A stretch of DNA of 64,000 nt, taken from NCBI RefSeq assembly GCF_018282095.1, contig NZ_CP074126.1:2304501-2368500 (forward strand), in the 5' to 3' direction. This document shows, piece after piece, positions 32,380-41,386 of the stretch. The notes under the pieces were generated by a model. It searched no databases. It was not told the origin of the DNA and worked only from the letters and a program-made list of their open reading frames with translations. This DNA is from Pseudovibrio brasiliensis (GTDB lineage: Bacteria > Pseudomonadota > Alphaproteobacteria > Rhizobiales > Stappiaceae). A program made the position numbers and the translations under genes. Positions within the stretch are counted from its first letter, which is position 1; each line of letters starts with the position of its first letter.

Positions 32380-33981
32380 ATGTTTTCATTCAGGAAAGCT
32401 CTTCTAGGCCTGTTGGTTCTTATGACTTCACAAAGTGTCGTGCCGAGCAGTGCAGCACGTTCCCTCAGCCCCGAAACAGCAGCAGAAGCTGTGTCTCTTC
32501 AACAAGGCCAGGAGCTGTTGTTTGAATTGCAGGCAGACCCGGGGGATTACATCCAGCTCGGCTGGTCCGCCTCATCCGGAAGTTTTCACCTGGACAGCGT
32601 TGAAAGAACAACCGGCAAACACATACGCCGGTTCATCTCCGAGAACGTCGGACGAGCGCCATTTCTTTTGGTTGCCGGAGAGCAGCCGATCGCTCTTAAA
32701 GTCTCTGCTGTGCAATCAGGTCAGTTCGCGCTTTCTATTCTGAGAAAGGTAGCTGCCAGTGAGCAAGTTTCCTCACAAAAAGAATACCTTAGCCCACGCA
32801 TTACAAAACTGGCAGAGCATCTGAAAACTGGTGGTACCTCCGATAACTTCTGGTCGGAAGTGGCGGCAACTGGCACTCCTCTTGTTGAAGATCAAGGGAA
32901 CGGTAACAGCATCCTGACGTTTCTGGCCAAAGATGCGAAAAACGCCGTTCGTTTGCTAGGCGCCCCAACCAGCAATCACGAAGAACTGGAAAGACTTGGT
33001 ACCAGCGATGTCTGGTTCAAGTCATTTGTCGTGCCAAACACAACTCGTTTGTCCTATCAGATGGCAAAGGACGTTCCTCAGATTACCGGCTCATGGATGG
33101 AACGCCGCAGAGCAATCCTTGCAACTCTATCAGCTGACCCATTCAACAAACATCCATGGCCTTCAAACGCAATTGATCCATACAATCAACACTCTACGGT
33201 TCTTTTGCCAGAAGCCGATAAAGGTCGTTTTTTACAGCATGATGGCGCCGCAAAAGGCTCTCTGACCAAGCATGTGATAGAGAGCCGGATGCTTGAAAAC
33301 AAACGCAATATTTGGATCTACCGCTCAGTAGGCTACGACGCATCAAAAGAAACAGCTCCGCTACTGCTGATGTTTGATGCAGAGCATTACAACGAGCGCA
33401 TCTCAGTTCCAGCCATTCTGGATAACATGGTCGCAGAAGGCTTTATCCCGCCACTTGCTGCAGTTTTCATCTCCCATATCGATGGAAAAACACGGTCCAG
33501 CGAATTACCAAACAATACGGATTTTGCGCAATTTATGGCCAAAACCTTGCTTCCGTTTGTGGAAGAAGAGCTGGGGGCGTTTTCATCACCGGATAGAACT
33601 ATTTTAGCCGGCTCCAGCTATGGTGGTCTTGCCTCAAGCACTGTTGCTCTCCGCTATCCGCAGCAGTTTGGGAACGTCCTCTCCATGTCCGGCTCCTATT
33701 GGTACTCAGAAGAGGGGGATGAGAATTATGTTGCCCAACTCATTGCAAGTAAGCCAAAGCAGGACATCGCATTCTTCCTGAGTGCGGGGCTGTTTGAGAA
33801 GGGGGGTGGCGGTAGAGATCGCGGTATCCTCTATTCTAATCAACATCTTAGAGATGTCCTGATAGCAAAAGGTTATCCTGTTCAGATGAAAACATATGCT
33901 GCTGGACATGATCTTTTTTCATGGCAATCCATAATCAGCGATGGCCTCATTCACCTGCTTGGAAAGATCGCTCAAAAGTAG
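32380..33981 (+). CDS. Secreted Fes-like catecholate siderophore esterase
   Basis: 533 aa with a signal peptide (LLGLLVLMTSQSVVPSSAA), so probably periplasmic, unlike cytoplasmic E. coli Fes. After an N-terminal region of about 170 residues comes the Fes N-domain (GAPTSNHEELERLGTSDVW, then DPFNKHPWP), and an alpha/beta hydrolase fold with the nucleophile Ser in AGSSYGGLAS; His in AAGHDLFSWQ and an acidic partner complete the likely triad. Periplasmic versions such as PfeE and Cee cut enterobactin-type trilactones before or during iron release. Lies between the catecholate receptor and the ABC importer. Confidence 0.88.
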   Translation: MFSFRKALLGLLVLMTSQSVVPSSAARSLSPETAAEAVSLQQGQELLFELQADPGDYIQLGWSASSGSFHLDSVERTTGKHIRRFISENVGRAPFLLVAGEQPIALKVSAVQSGQFALSILRKVAASEQVSSQKEYLSPRITKLAEHLKTGGTSDNFWSEVAATGTPLVEDQGNGNSILTFLAKDAKNAVRLLGAPTSNHEELERLGTSDVWFKSFVVPNTTRLSYQMAKDVPQITGSWMERRRAILATLSADPFNKHPWPSNAIDPYNQHSTVLLPEADKGRFLQHDGAAKGSLTKHVIESRMLENKRNIWIYRSVGYDASKETAPLLLMFDAEHYNERISVPAILDNMVAEGFIPPLAAVFISHIDGKTRSSELPNNTDFAQFMAKTLLPFVEEELGAFSSPDRTILAGSSYGGLASSTVALRYPQQFGNVLSMSGSYWYSEEGDENYVAQLIASKPKQDIAFFLSAGLFEKGGGGRDRGILYSNQHLRDVLIAKGYPVQMKTYAAGHDLFSWQSIISDGLIHLLGKIAQK

Positions 33982-33995
33982 CTATGCATCATAAT

Positions 33996-34013
33996 TAGAT
34001 GCACCTGCATAAA
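33996..34013. repeat. Dyad motif, copy 2
   Basis: TAGATGCA-CC-TGCATAAA: the left half is identical to copy 1 and the right half agrees at 6 of 8 positions. It lies 120 bp before the binding-protein gene. A TGA-N9-TCA pattern follows at 34018-34032. Confidence 0.45.
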
Positions 34014-34132
34014 ATTCTGAGTGTAACCTTCAGGTATTGTTGGACAACTTTTAGTTTTGATTTTAGATAGAGACAAAGCTCAACAGCCAGGCTGCGGCCA
34101 AGCCATGAGACATCTATCCAACGGAGTTAGAC

Positions 34133-35041
34133 ATGTTTCATCGTGTAAAAAGGTCTGTAGCTGCATTGGCTTGCCTCGCAATGGCCGCGTCTCCAGCCCT
34201 TGCTGATCAAGTAGAAATCACTACCGCTACAGGCAAAGCCAACGTCACCGTCACACCCAAAAACCTTGTCGTGTTTGATATTGGCGCAGTTGACAACCTG
34301 AACGCCTTGGGCGTGCAGCCTGCAGGCGTGGTCAATAAAATGTACGTCGATTATCTGGATGGCGTGCAGTCCAATGCTGAAGTTATCGGCACACTCTTTG
34401 AACCAGACTTCGAAGCCATCAACGCTCTGGAACCAGAGCTGATCATCGTTGGCGGACGTTCCAGCAAACAGGCGAAACCACTCGCCGAGCTTGCTCCGAC
34501 CATCGATATGACACCAAGCGCCTCTGAAGTCTCCCAAACGCTACTTGCTCATCTGGAAGCATACGGCAAGGTCTTCAATAAGCAGAAAGAAGCTGCCGAA
34601 CTTTCCAGCAAATACAATGAGTTGCTGAATGAAGTGAAAGCAGCGGTTAAAGGCAAGGGCAAGGCGCTCTTTGTACTGACCAACGGTCCAAAGGTTTCTG
34701 TTTTTGGCCCGGGATCACGTTTCGGCTGGTTCCACGATGAACTGGAAATTGAGCCAGCAATGGCCGAAGTTGCAGTAGCTTCCCATGGTGAAGCCGTTTC
34801 CTTCGAATACATCCAGAAGGCAAACCCAGACTGGCTGTTGGTTATGGACCGCGCAACTGCAATCGGCAGTGATGCTGAGAATGCACGTCAAGTTCTGGAC
34901 AATGAACTGGTGACCTCCACAACAGCTTGGAAGAAGGGGCAGGTGATCTATCTTGATCCAGCTGCAACTTACATTGCTCAAGGAGGCTATCAGGCCACCA
35001 CACGCATCTTCGAGCAATTGATCGAAGCCTTCAATAAATAA
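34133..35041 (+). CDS. Siderophore-binding periplasmic protein (CeuE/FatB type)
   Basis: 302 aa. Signal peptide ends ASPALA. Class III binding-protein architecture: NLVVFDIGAVDNLNALG at the N-terminal lobe, EPDFEAINALEPELIIVGGRS before the long helix, and FGWFHDELEIEPAMAE plus SFEYIQKANPDWLLVMDR in the C-terminal lobe. The pattern matches CeuE/YclQ/FatB proteins, which bind catecholate siderophores including linear hydrolysis products of enterobactin. First gene of a four-gene ABC importer; the spacing to the permease is 59 bp. Confidence 0.88.
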   Translation: MFHRVKRSVAALACLAMAASPALADQVEITTATGKANVTVTPKNLVVFDIGAVDNLNALGVQPAGVVNKMYVDYLDGVQSNAEVIGTLFEPDFEAINALEPELIIVGGRSSKQAKPLAELAPTIDMTPSASEVSQTLLAHLEAYGKVFNKQKEAAELSSKYNELLNEVKAAVKGKGKALFVLTNGPKVSVFGPGSRFGWFHDELEIEPAMAEVAVASHGEAVSFEYIQKANPDWLLVMDRATAIGSDAENARQVLDNELVTSTTAWKKGQVIYLDPAATYIAQGGYQATTRIFEQLIEAFNK

Positions 35042-35100
35042 CCACTATAGCCAAGAGCTGGGCAAGCGTTGCTCAGCTCTAGCCTTTCTCTCGGTGCCCC

Positions 35101-36054
35101 ATGAAAAACATCGGCGTTGCCATCGTCGCTCTGTTCGCTCTTTGCTGCTTCAGCTTGTTTGTTGGTGTTCAGGAAGTCTCCATCACAGATTGGTGGCAAG
35201 AATCACAAAACACGGATCTTTTTCTCATCAGCCGCATCCCACGGACTTTGGCCGTGGTTTTGACTGGCGCATCGCTCGCAGTCTCAGGCGCAGTCATGCA
35301 AATGCTTGCGCGCAATAACTTTGTTGAGCCATCCAGCGTCGGAACGGCTCAAAGTGCTGCTCTCGGCATCTTATTGGTTACATTGCTTTATCCGGCGAGC
35401 CCCCTGATCGTAAAGATGATTGTGGCTGCTGCAACTGCCATGATTGGAATGGCAGTTTTTCTGGCAATGATCTCCCGGCTACCCGTAACGTCGCCTCTGC
35501 TTGTGCCTCTTGTTGGCTTGATCTTCGCCGGCATTGTAGAAGCCTTGACCGTCTTTATCGCCTTCCAGACGGATATGCTCCAGTTTCAGGGTACATGGAT
35601 GAGTGGTGAGTTCTCAGGAATTCTGCGCGGCCGCTATGAGCTGCTTTGGCTCTGCGGGGGTCTGGCAATACTAACTTACGTCGTAGCCGACCAGTTCACC
35701 ATTATTGGCATGGGTAAAGACGCCAGTATCAATCTGGGCCTCAACTACAAGCAAGTGGTTATCCTTGGCCTGTTTATTCTGGCGCTTTCAACGTCTCTGA
35801 TCGTCGTGACTGTTGGCATGATCCCGTTTGTCGGGTTAGTCGTTCCCAACATTGCAAGGCGCATGATGGGAGACAACCTGCGCGCCAGTTTGCCTTGGGT
35901 GGCCGTTCTTGGCGCATTACTCGTGCTGACCTGTGATCTGATTGGTCGGCTTGTGCATTTCCCCTATGAGATCCCCGTAGGCACAGTCCTCGGTGTTATC
36001 GGCTCCTTTGTCTTCCTGTATCTGCTATATGCAAGACCAGCCCATGCACGCTAA
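35101..36054 (+). CDS. Iron-siderophore ABC transporter permease 1 (FecCD family)
   Basis: 317 aa with 8-10 membrane helices. FecCD motifs: RIPRTLAVVLTGASLAVSGAVMQ near the N-terminus, GTAQSAALGILL, and GLVVPNIARRMMGDNLR with the ATPase-contact region. It begins with a ribosome-site-poor ATG 59 bp after the binding-protein gene and overlaps the second permease. Homologs: FatD, CeuB, YclN. It forms the channel heterodimer with the next gene. Confidence 0.9.
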   Translation: MKNIGVAIVALFALCCFSLFVGVQEVSITDWWQESQNTDLFLISRIPRTLAVVLTGASLAVSGAVMQMLARNNFVEPSSVGTAQSAALGILLVTLLYPASPLIVKMIVAAATAMIGMAVFLAMISRLPVTSPLLVPLVGLIFAGIVEALTVFIAFQTDMLQFQGTWMSGEFSGILRGRYELLWLCGGLAILTYVVADQFTIIGMGKDASINLGLNYKQVVILGLFILALSTSLIVVTVGMIPFVGLVVPNIARRMMGDNLRASLPWVAVLGALLVLTCDLIGRLVHFPYEIPVGTVLGVIGSFVFLYLLYARPAHAR

Positions 36055-36988
36055 AAAGCTCATCATTATGAGCATGTTGCTTGCATTGGCATGCATCGCA
36101 TTCATGATCATTGGCGCCAAGGGCAGCTGGGGTTTCCTTTTGGTGTTCCGCGGAACCAAACTCCTGGCACTATTGCTGGTTTCGGTCGCCATCTCCGTTG
36201 CAACACTGCTGTTCCAAACCATCAGCGGAAACCGCATCCTGACCCCATCCATTATGGGGTTCGATGCTCTATACTTGCTCGTGCAAACCTTACTGGTCTT
36301 CATTCTAGGGGGCTTCACCTACGTTGCTCTGGATGGTCAGCTGAAGTTTCTTGCAGAAGTGGGTGTCATGCTCTTCGCGGCTACACTTCTCTTCACGACG
36401 ATCATGGGGAAAGGACAGCAGGATCTCCACCGCATGGTGCTGGTCGGGATCATCTTTGGTGTGCTCTTCCGCAGCCTTGCAGGGTTTTTGCAACGCATTA
36501 TCGATCCCAACGACTTCGCCATCCTGCAAGGTGCCAGTTTCGCCCAATTCTCAAGTGTTGATAAGGAACTATTGGGCGTCAGCATTCTGCTGGTATCTGG
36601 CTGCTGCATCGTTATTTGGCGTCTCAGACACACTCTTGATGTCATCGCACTTGGTCGAAACAACGCCATCAATCTGGGTGTCAGCTACGAGCGGACAAGC
36701 TTTATCGTGCTTGTTCTGGTCGCAACGCTTGTGTCTGTCTCAACTGCTTTGGTCGGGCCCGTCGCCTTCTTCGGCTTGCTGGTTACTAGCCTGGCGCATT
36801 TCATTATGAACACGCACCGACACAGCGTTCTTCTACCTGCATCCATACTGATCGCAGCCGTCATTCTTGTGACGGGTCAAACTGCTTTTGAACGTATTCT
36901 GAAGAGCCAATCCACGCTCAGCGTAACCGTCGAGTTCTTCGGTGGTCTTCTCTTCCTGCTGCTTCTTTTCCGAGGGAAAATGAAATGA
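36044..36988 (+). CDS. Iron-siderophore ABC transporter permease 2 (FecCD family)
   Basis: 314 aa from ATG 36044 (MHAKKL...); ATG 36029 adds five residues and cannot be excluded. It overlaps permease 1 and has the second-permease pattern: FRGTKLLALLLVSVAISVATLLFQ, NRILTPSIMGFDALYLLVQTL, INLGVSYERT and VGPVAFFGLLVTSLAHFIM. Homologs: FatC, CeuC, YclO. The last codons overlap the ATPase start (ATGA). Confidence 0.9.
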   Translation: MHAKKLIIMSMLLALACIAFMIIGAKGSWGFLLVFRGTKLLALLLVSVAISVATLLFQTISGNRILTPSIMGFDALYLLVQTLLVFILGGFTYVALDGQLKFLAEVGVMLFAATLLFTTIMGKGQQDLHRMVLVGIIFGVLFRSLAGFLQRIIDPNDFAILQGASFAQFSSVDKELLGVSILLVSGCCIVIWRLRHTLDVIALGRNNAINLGVSYERTSFIVLVLVATLVSVSTALVGPVAFFGLLVTSLAHFIMNTHRHSVLLPASILIAAVILVTGQTAFERILKSQSTLSVTVEFFGGLLFLLLLFRGKMK

Positions 36989-37743
36989 TTGAAATAACTG
37001 GAGTTTCTCATAGGTATGGAAAAAGCAAGATCCTGAGCGATATCTCGCTCACCATACAGAACAGCGGTATTACAGCTCTGATTGGTCCAAACGGGGCAGG
37101 GAAGTCAACGCTGCTTTCCCTCATGGCCCGCCTCCAACCACTTCAAAGCGGGTCAATCTCTTTTGACGGTCAATCCGTCACCCAAACACCAACCAGAGAG
37201 CTTGCCAAGACACTGGCAATCCTGCGGCAAGATAATGCCTTGAGCAGCCGTATGTCCCTGAGAGATCTGGTCGGTTTCGGTCGTTACCCTCACCACAAAG
37301 GCCGGCCAACAACAAAAGATCACAAAGCCGTTGACGAAGCCCTCGATTACTTTGATCTGCAGGATATAGCAGACAGGTTCATTGACGAGGTCTCAGGAGG
37401 TCAAAAACAACGCGCACTCGTGGCTATGGCTTTTTGTCAGGAAACCAAGTACCTGTTGCTCGACGAACCCCTGAACAATCTCGATATGTACTACGCCCGC
37501 AGCCTCATGAAACGTCTGCGAGAAATTGCCGACGCCCGCCAACGCTCCTTCGTCATCGTCCTCCACGACATCAACTACGCCGGCGCCTACGCCAACGAAA
37601 TCATAGCCCTAAAAAACGGCTCCCTCGCCATCCATGGAACTCCACAAGACGTTCTGGAAACCCAATCCCTGAAGTCGCTTTACTCCATAGAAATCACAGT
37701 AACCCAACACGAGGGCCAACTCGTTGCGCTGCATCATTTGTAG
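36985..37743 (+). CDS. Iron-siderophore ABC transporter ATPase
   Basis: 252 aa. Walker A GPNGAGKST (about residue 35), Q-loop at ILRQDNALS, signature SGGQKQRALVAMA, Walker B YLLLDEPLNNLDM, H-loop in VLHDINYAGAYA. FecE/FatE/YclP type. Overlaps the preceding permease by ATGA and completes the importer, which moves the iron complex into the cytoplasm. The end is followed by no recognisable terminator. Confidence 0.93.
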   Translation: MIEITGVSHRYGKSKILSDISLTIQNSGITALIGPNGAGKSTLLSLMARLQPLQSGSISFDGQSVTQTPTRELAKTLAILRQDNALSSRMSLRDLVGFGRYPHHKGRPTTKDHKAVDEALDYFDLQDIADRFIDEVSGGQKQRALVAMAFCQETKYLLLDEPLNNLDMYYARSLMKRLREIADARQRSFVIVLHDINYAGAYANEIIALKNGSLAIHGTPQDVLETQSLKSLYSIEITVTQHEGQLVALHHL

Positions 37744-38086
37744 AGGGATTCTGGAGTTGTCTATACGTAAGTTTTGGCTGTGATATGTACTTGCTGCTAA
37801 CTGGGGGTGGAAGTTTTATATTTGTTATCGCTTAGGCAATGGTGTTTTGTGCTTAGTATCTCTATCTTAAGGGAGATTCATTTTGCCGGTTCATTCTATC
37901 TGGGCTGAGATGGTGAGCGTGCCTCGTTTCTGACAGGTGGATTACTTATCCTTTAAATCTCGGAAAAATCTTGCAAGTTTGCATTGTTTGGTATACATCC
38001 GCATACAACAAATGTGCCCCGGTTTGACAGAAGATTCTGTGACCCGGCGTTCAAGCTACATCTAACACTAAATCGCCAGGATAATC
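37744..38086. other. Intergenic region upstream of acnB
   Basis: No gene supported. TTGCAA (37971-37976) and TATACA (37992-37997), 15 bp apart, may be the acnB promoter; the spacing is short. GTATAC and GCATAC lie close together there (37991-38005), a possible operator. Confidence 0.35.
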
Positions 38087-40873
38087 ATGAGCTTGTACAC
38101 AGACTACCTGAATGAGATTGAAACGCGCAAAGGTGAGGGACTGAACCCGAAGCCAATCGAAGATGGTGCCCTTGTTGGTGAAATCATCGCGCAGATTAAA
38201 GACCTTGAGAACGAACACAGAGCAGAGTCGCTCAAATTCTTCATTTATAACACGCTGCCAGGTACCACGAGCGCTGCTGGTGTGAAGGCTGCGTTTTTGA
38301 AAGAGATCATTCTCGGTGGCTCTGTTGTAGAAGAAATTACCCCTGCATTTGCTTTTGAGCTGCTCTCTCACATGAAGGGTGGCCCTTCTGTTGAGGTTCT
38401 GCTTGATTTGGCGCTGGGTGACGACGCTGCAATCGCTGCTCAGGCTGCAGACGTTCTGAAAACTCAGGTGTTCCTGTACGACGCTGATACGGATCGTCTT
38501 GCTGCTGCGTTTAAAGCAGGCAACACAGTTGCAAAAGACATTCTGGAAAGCTACGCGAAGGCTGAGTTCTTCACCAAGCTTCCTGAAGTAGAAGAAGAGA
38601 TCAAGGTTGTTACTTTCATCGCTGGTGAAGGCGATATCTCCACTGACCTTCTTTCTCCAGGCAACCAGGCACACTCCCGTTCTGACCGTGAACTGCACGG
38701 CAAGTGCATGATCACACCTGAAGCACAGGCAGAAATTCAGGAGTTGCAGAAAGCAAATCCTGATGCACGCGTGATGCTGATTGCTGAAAAAGGCACCATG
38801 GGTGTTGGCTCTTCCCGTATGTCCGGCGTGAACAACGTTGCGCTATGGGCGGGTAAGCAGGCAAGCCCATATGTTCCTTTCGTGAACATCGCACCGGTTG
38901 TTGCAGGTACCAACGGCATTTCTCCAATCTTCCTGACCACTGTTGGTGTGACCGGCGGTATCGGCCTTGACCTGAAAAACTGGGTTAAGAAGCTGGATGC
39001 TGACGGCAATGCAGTTCTGGATGAAAATGGCGATCCGGTTCTCGAGCAGGCTTACTCTGTTGAGACTGGTAAAGTTCTGACCATCAATAGCAAGACCAAG
39101 AAGCTTTATGATGGCGACAAAGAGCTGGTTGATATTTCCTCTGCCTTCACACCTCAAAAAGTTGAGTTCATGAAAGCAGGCGGTTCCTACGCTGTTGTGT
39201 TTGGTAAAAAGCTTCAGACATTTGCATCTGAAACCCTGGGCATTGAGCTGAAATCCGCTTTCGCACCGTCCAAAGAGATCACCGTTGAGGGGCAGGGCCT
39301 GACCGCTGTTGAGAAGATCTTCAACCGCAACGCAGTTAGCACCACTCCGGGCGCAACTCTGCATGCTGGTTCCGACGTTCGCGTGAAGGTGAACATCGTT
39401 GGTTCGCAGGACACCACTGGTCTGATGACCTCACAGGAACTGGAGTCCATGGCGGCAACCGTCATCTCTCCAACTGTTGATGGCGCATACCAGTCTGGCT
39501 GTCACACTGCTTCTGTTTGGGATCTGAAGGCACAGGCCAACATTCCTAAACTCATGAAGTTCATGAACAAATTCGGCCTGATCACCGCGCGCGATCCTAA
39601 AGGCGTCTATCACTCCATGACGGACGTGATCCATAAAGTGCTGAACGACATCACCGTGGACGACTGGGACATCATCATCGGCGGCGATAGCCACACCCGT
39701 ATGTCTAAAGGTGTGGCATTCGGTGCGGACTCCGGTACTGTTGCTCTGGCACTGGCAACCGGTGAAGCAACCATGCCGATCCCAGAATCCGTGAAGGTGA
39801 CTTTCAAAGGCACCATGAAGGATCACATGGACTTCCGTGATGTTGTGCATGCAACGCAGGCGCAGATGCTCAAGCAGCACGGCGATAACGTGTTCCAGGG
39901 CCGCATCATCGAAGTGCACATCGGCACTCTGCTGGCTGACCAGGCCTTCACATTCACCGACTGGACTGCAGAAATGAAGGCAAAAGCCTCCATCTGTATT
40001 TCCAGTGATGAAACCCTGATCGGTTCTCTTGAGCTGGCCAAGCACCGCATCCAGATCATGATCGACAAAGGCATGGACAATGATGCGAAGGTTCTGGCTG
40101 GTCTGATTGCGAAAGCAGACAAGCGTATCGCTGAAATCAAGTCTGGTGAGAAATCTGCTCTGACCCCGGACAACAACGCGAAATACTTCGCTGAAGTTGT
40201 TGTTGATCTGGATGAGATCAATGAGCCGATGATCGCTGACCCGGATGTAAACAACGACGACGTTTCCAAGCGTTACACCCACGACACCATCCGTCCTGTT
40301 TCCTACTACGGCGGCGACAAGAAGGTTGATCTGGGCTTCGTTGGTTCCTGTATGGTTCACAAGGGCGACATGAAGATCGTAGCGCAGATGCTCAAGAATC
40401 TTGAGAAGAGCGGCGGTAAGGTCGAATTCAAGGCTCCACTCGTTGTTGCAGCTCCTACCTACAACATCATTGATGAGTTGAAGGAAGAAGGCGACTGGGA
40501 GATCCTGCAGAAGTACTCCGGTTTTGAATTCGACGATCTGATGCCAAAAGCAAAAGCTCGCACCGAATACGAAAACATCATGTACCTGGAGCGTCCTGGC
40601 TGTAACCTTTGCATGGGTAACCAGGAAAAGGCTGCAAAAGGTGATACCGTTCTGGCAACCTCTACCCGCCTGTTCCAGGGCCGTGTGGTAGAAGATACTG
40701 CTGAGAAGAAGGGTGAATCCCTGCTGGCCTCCACGCCTGTTGTTGTTCTTTCCGCAATTCTGGGCAGAACACCAAGCATGGACGAGTACAAGGCAGCGGT
40801 AGAAGGCATCAACCTCACCAAATTCGCCCCACCACTCCAGAAGCCACTGGACTCCAAATCAGTCCACTTTTAA
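38087..40873 (+). CDS. acnB: Aconitate hydratase B (2-methylisocitrate dehydratase), long form
   Basis: 928 aa, longer than E. coli AcnB (865). Interconverts citrate and isocitrate in the TCA cycle. AcnB-type order: helical HEAT-like N-domain (about 1-160), swivel domain with GDISTDLLSPGNQAHSRSD and GTMGVGSSRMSGVNN, then the catalytic core with SQDTTGLMT, IIGGDSHTRMSKGVAFGADS, GSCMVHKGDMK and the 4Fe-4S Cys pair in PGCNLCMGNQEKAAKGD. From memory the sequence follows Bacteroidota AcnB closely rather than the gammaproteobacterial one. A stem-loop lies after the stop. Flanked by an AT-rich gap and an IS element. Confidence 0.93.
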   Translation: MSLYTDYLNEIETRKGEGLNPKPIEDGALVGEIIAQIKDLENEHRAESLKFFIYNTLPGTTSAAGVKAAFLKEIILGGSVVEEITPAFAFELLSHMKGGPSVEVLLDLALGDDAAIAAQAADVLKTQVFLYDADTDRLAAAFKAGNTVAKDILESYAKAEFFTKLPEVEEEIKVVTFIAGEGDISTDLLSPGNQAHSRSDRELHGKCMITPEAQAEIQELQKANPDARVMLIAEKGTMGVGSSRMSGVNNVALWAGKQASPYVPFVNIAPVVAGTNGISPIFLTTVGVTGGIGLDLKNWVKKLDADGNAVLDENGDPVLEQAYSVETGKVLTINSKTKKLYDGDKELVDISSAFTPQKVEFMKAGGSYAVVFGKKLQTFASETLGIELKSAFAPSKEITVEGQGLTAVEKIFNRNAVSTTPGATLHAGSDVRVKVNIVGSQDTTGLMTSQELESMAATVISPTVDGAYQSGCHTASVWDLKAQANIPKLMKFMNKFGLITARDPKGVYHSMTDVIHKVLNDITVDDWDIIIGGDSHTRMSKGVAFGADSGTVALALATGEATMPIPESVKVTFKGTMKDHMDFRDVVHATQAQMLKQHGDNVFQGRIIEVHIGTLLADQAFTFTDWTAEMKAKASICISSDETLIGSLELAKHRIQIMIDKGMDNDAKVLAGLIAKADKRIAEIKSGEKSALTPDNNAKYFAEVVVDLDEINEPMIADPDVNNDDVSKRYTHDTIRPVSYYGGDKKVDLGFVGSCMVHKGDMKIVAQMLKNLEKSGGKVEFKAPLVVAAPTYNIIDELKEEGDWEILQKYSGFEFDDLMPKAKARTEYENIMYLERPGCNLCMGNQEKAAKGDTVLATSTRLFQGRVVEDTAEKKGESLLASTPVVVLSAILGRTPSMDEYKAAVEGINLTKFAPPLQKPLDSKSVHF

Positions 40874-40900
40874 GAGCTGGTGGTTATTATAGTAATTGTT

Positions 40901-40936
40901 GATCTCTGGGCTGGTGTTATTAGTTGCCCAGAGATC
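40901..40936 (+). terminator. Stem-loops downstream of acnB
   Basis: GATCTCTGGGC (40901-40911) pairs perfectly with GCCCAGAGATC (40926-40936) around a 14-nt loop. A second small hairpin GGTGAA-TTT-TTCACC follows at about 40941-40955. No T run, so either a factor-dependent end or an RNA-stabilising structure. Confidence 0.5.
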
Positions 40937-41352
40937 GAAGGTGAATTTTTCACCAACCTTAAGTCACTTAATATTTCATTAAGAATGAGCGAGTCACTTC
41001 ACTCAATTTGCAATAGACACATTAATGTTTTAGTATTATTTCCACAATTTGTTATGATAGTACACAATTGGAATTGAAATATTTAACATGCTCGCACCGC
41101 CAACTATAATTATTAACATCAATTATCAAGCGTATTATTTGATTTAGCAATCCACTCATCAATAATAAGCATTTTACAATATACACCCACATAATACCAT
41201 CAGCATTATACTGTAAATATATAGAATAACTCCATTTCTACACCCGTAAATCTCAAAATATTACTTCACGTGTAGTAGCTTTGGATAAGTTAGCGGATAA
41301 GAGGTGGCATGGAGGAGTTGTTATGCCTATTGTAAACCTCCCTATGACCGAC
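40937..41352. other. AT-rich gap before the IS element
   Basis: Strongly AT-rich, with no open frame that looks coding and no tRNA or rRNA signature. The composition differs from both neighbours and may mark decayed or acquired DNA. Confidence 0.4.
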
Positions 41353-41386
41353 TGAGCAGCCCCGATTGAGTGATCCGACTTGAAAG

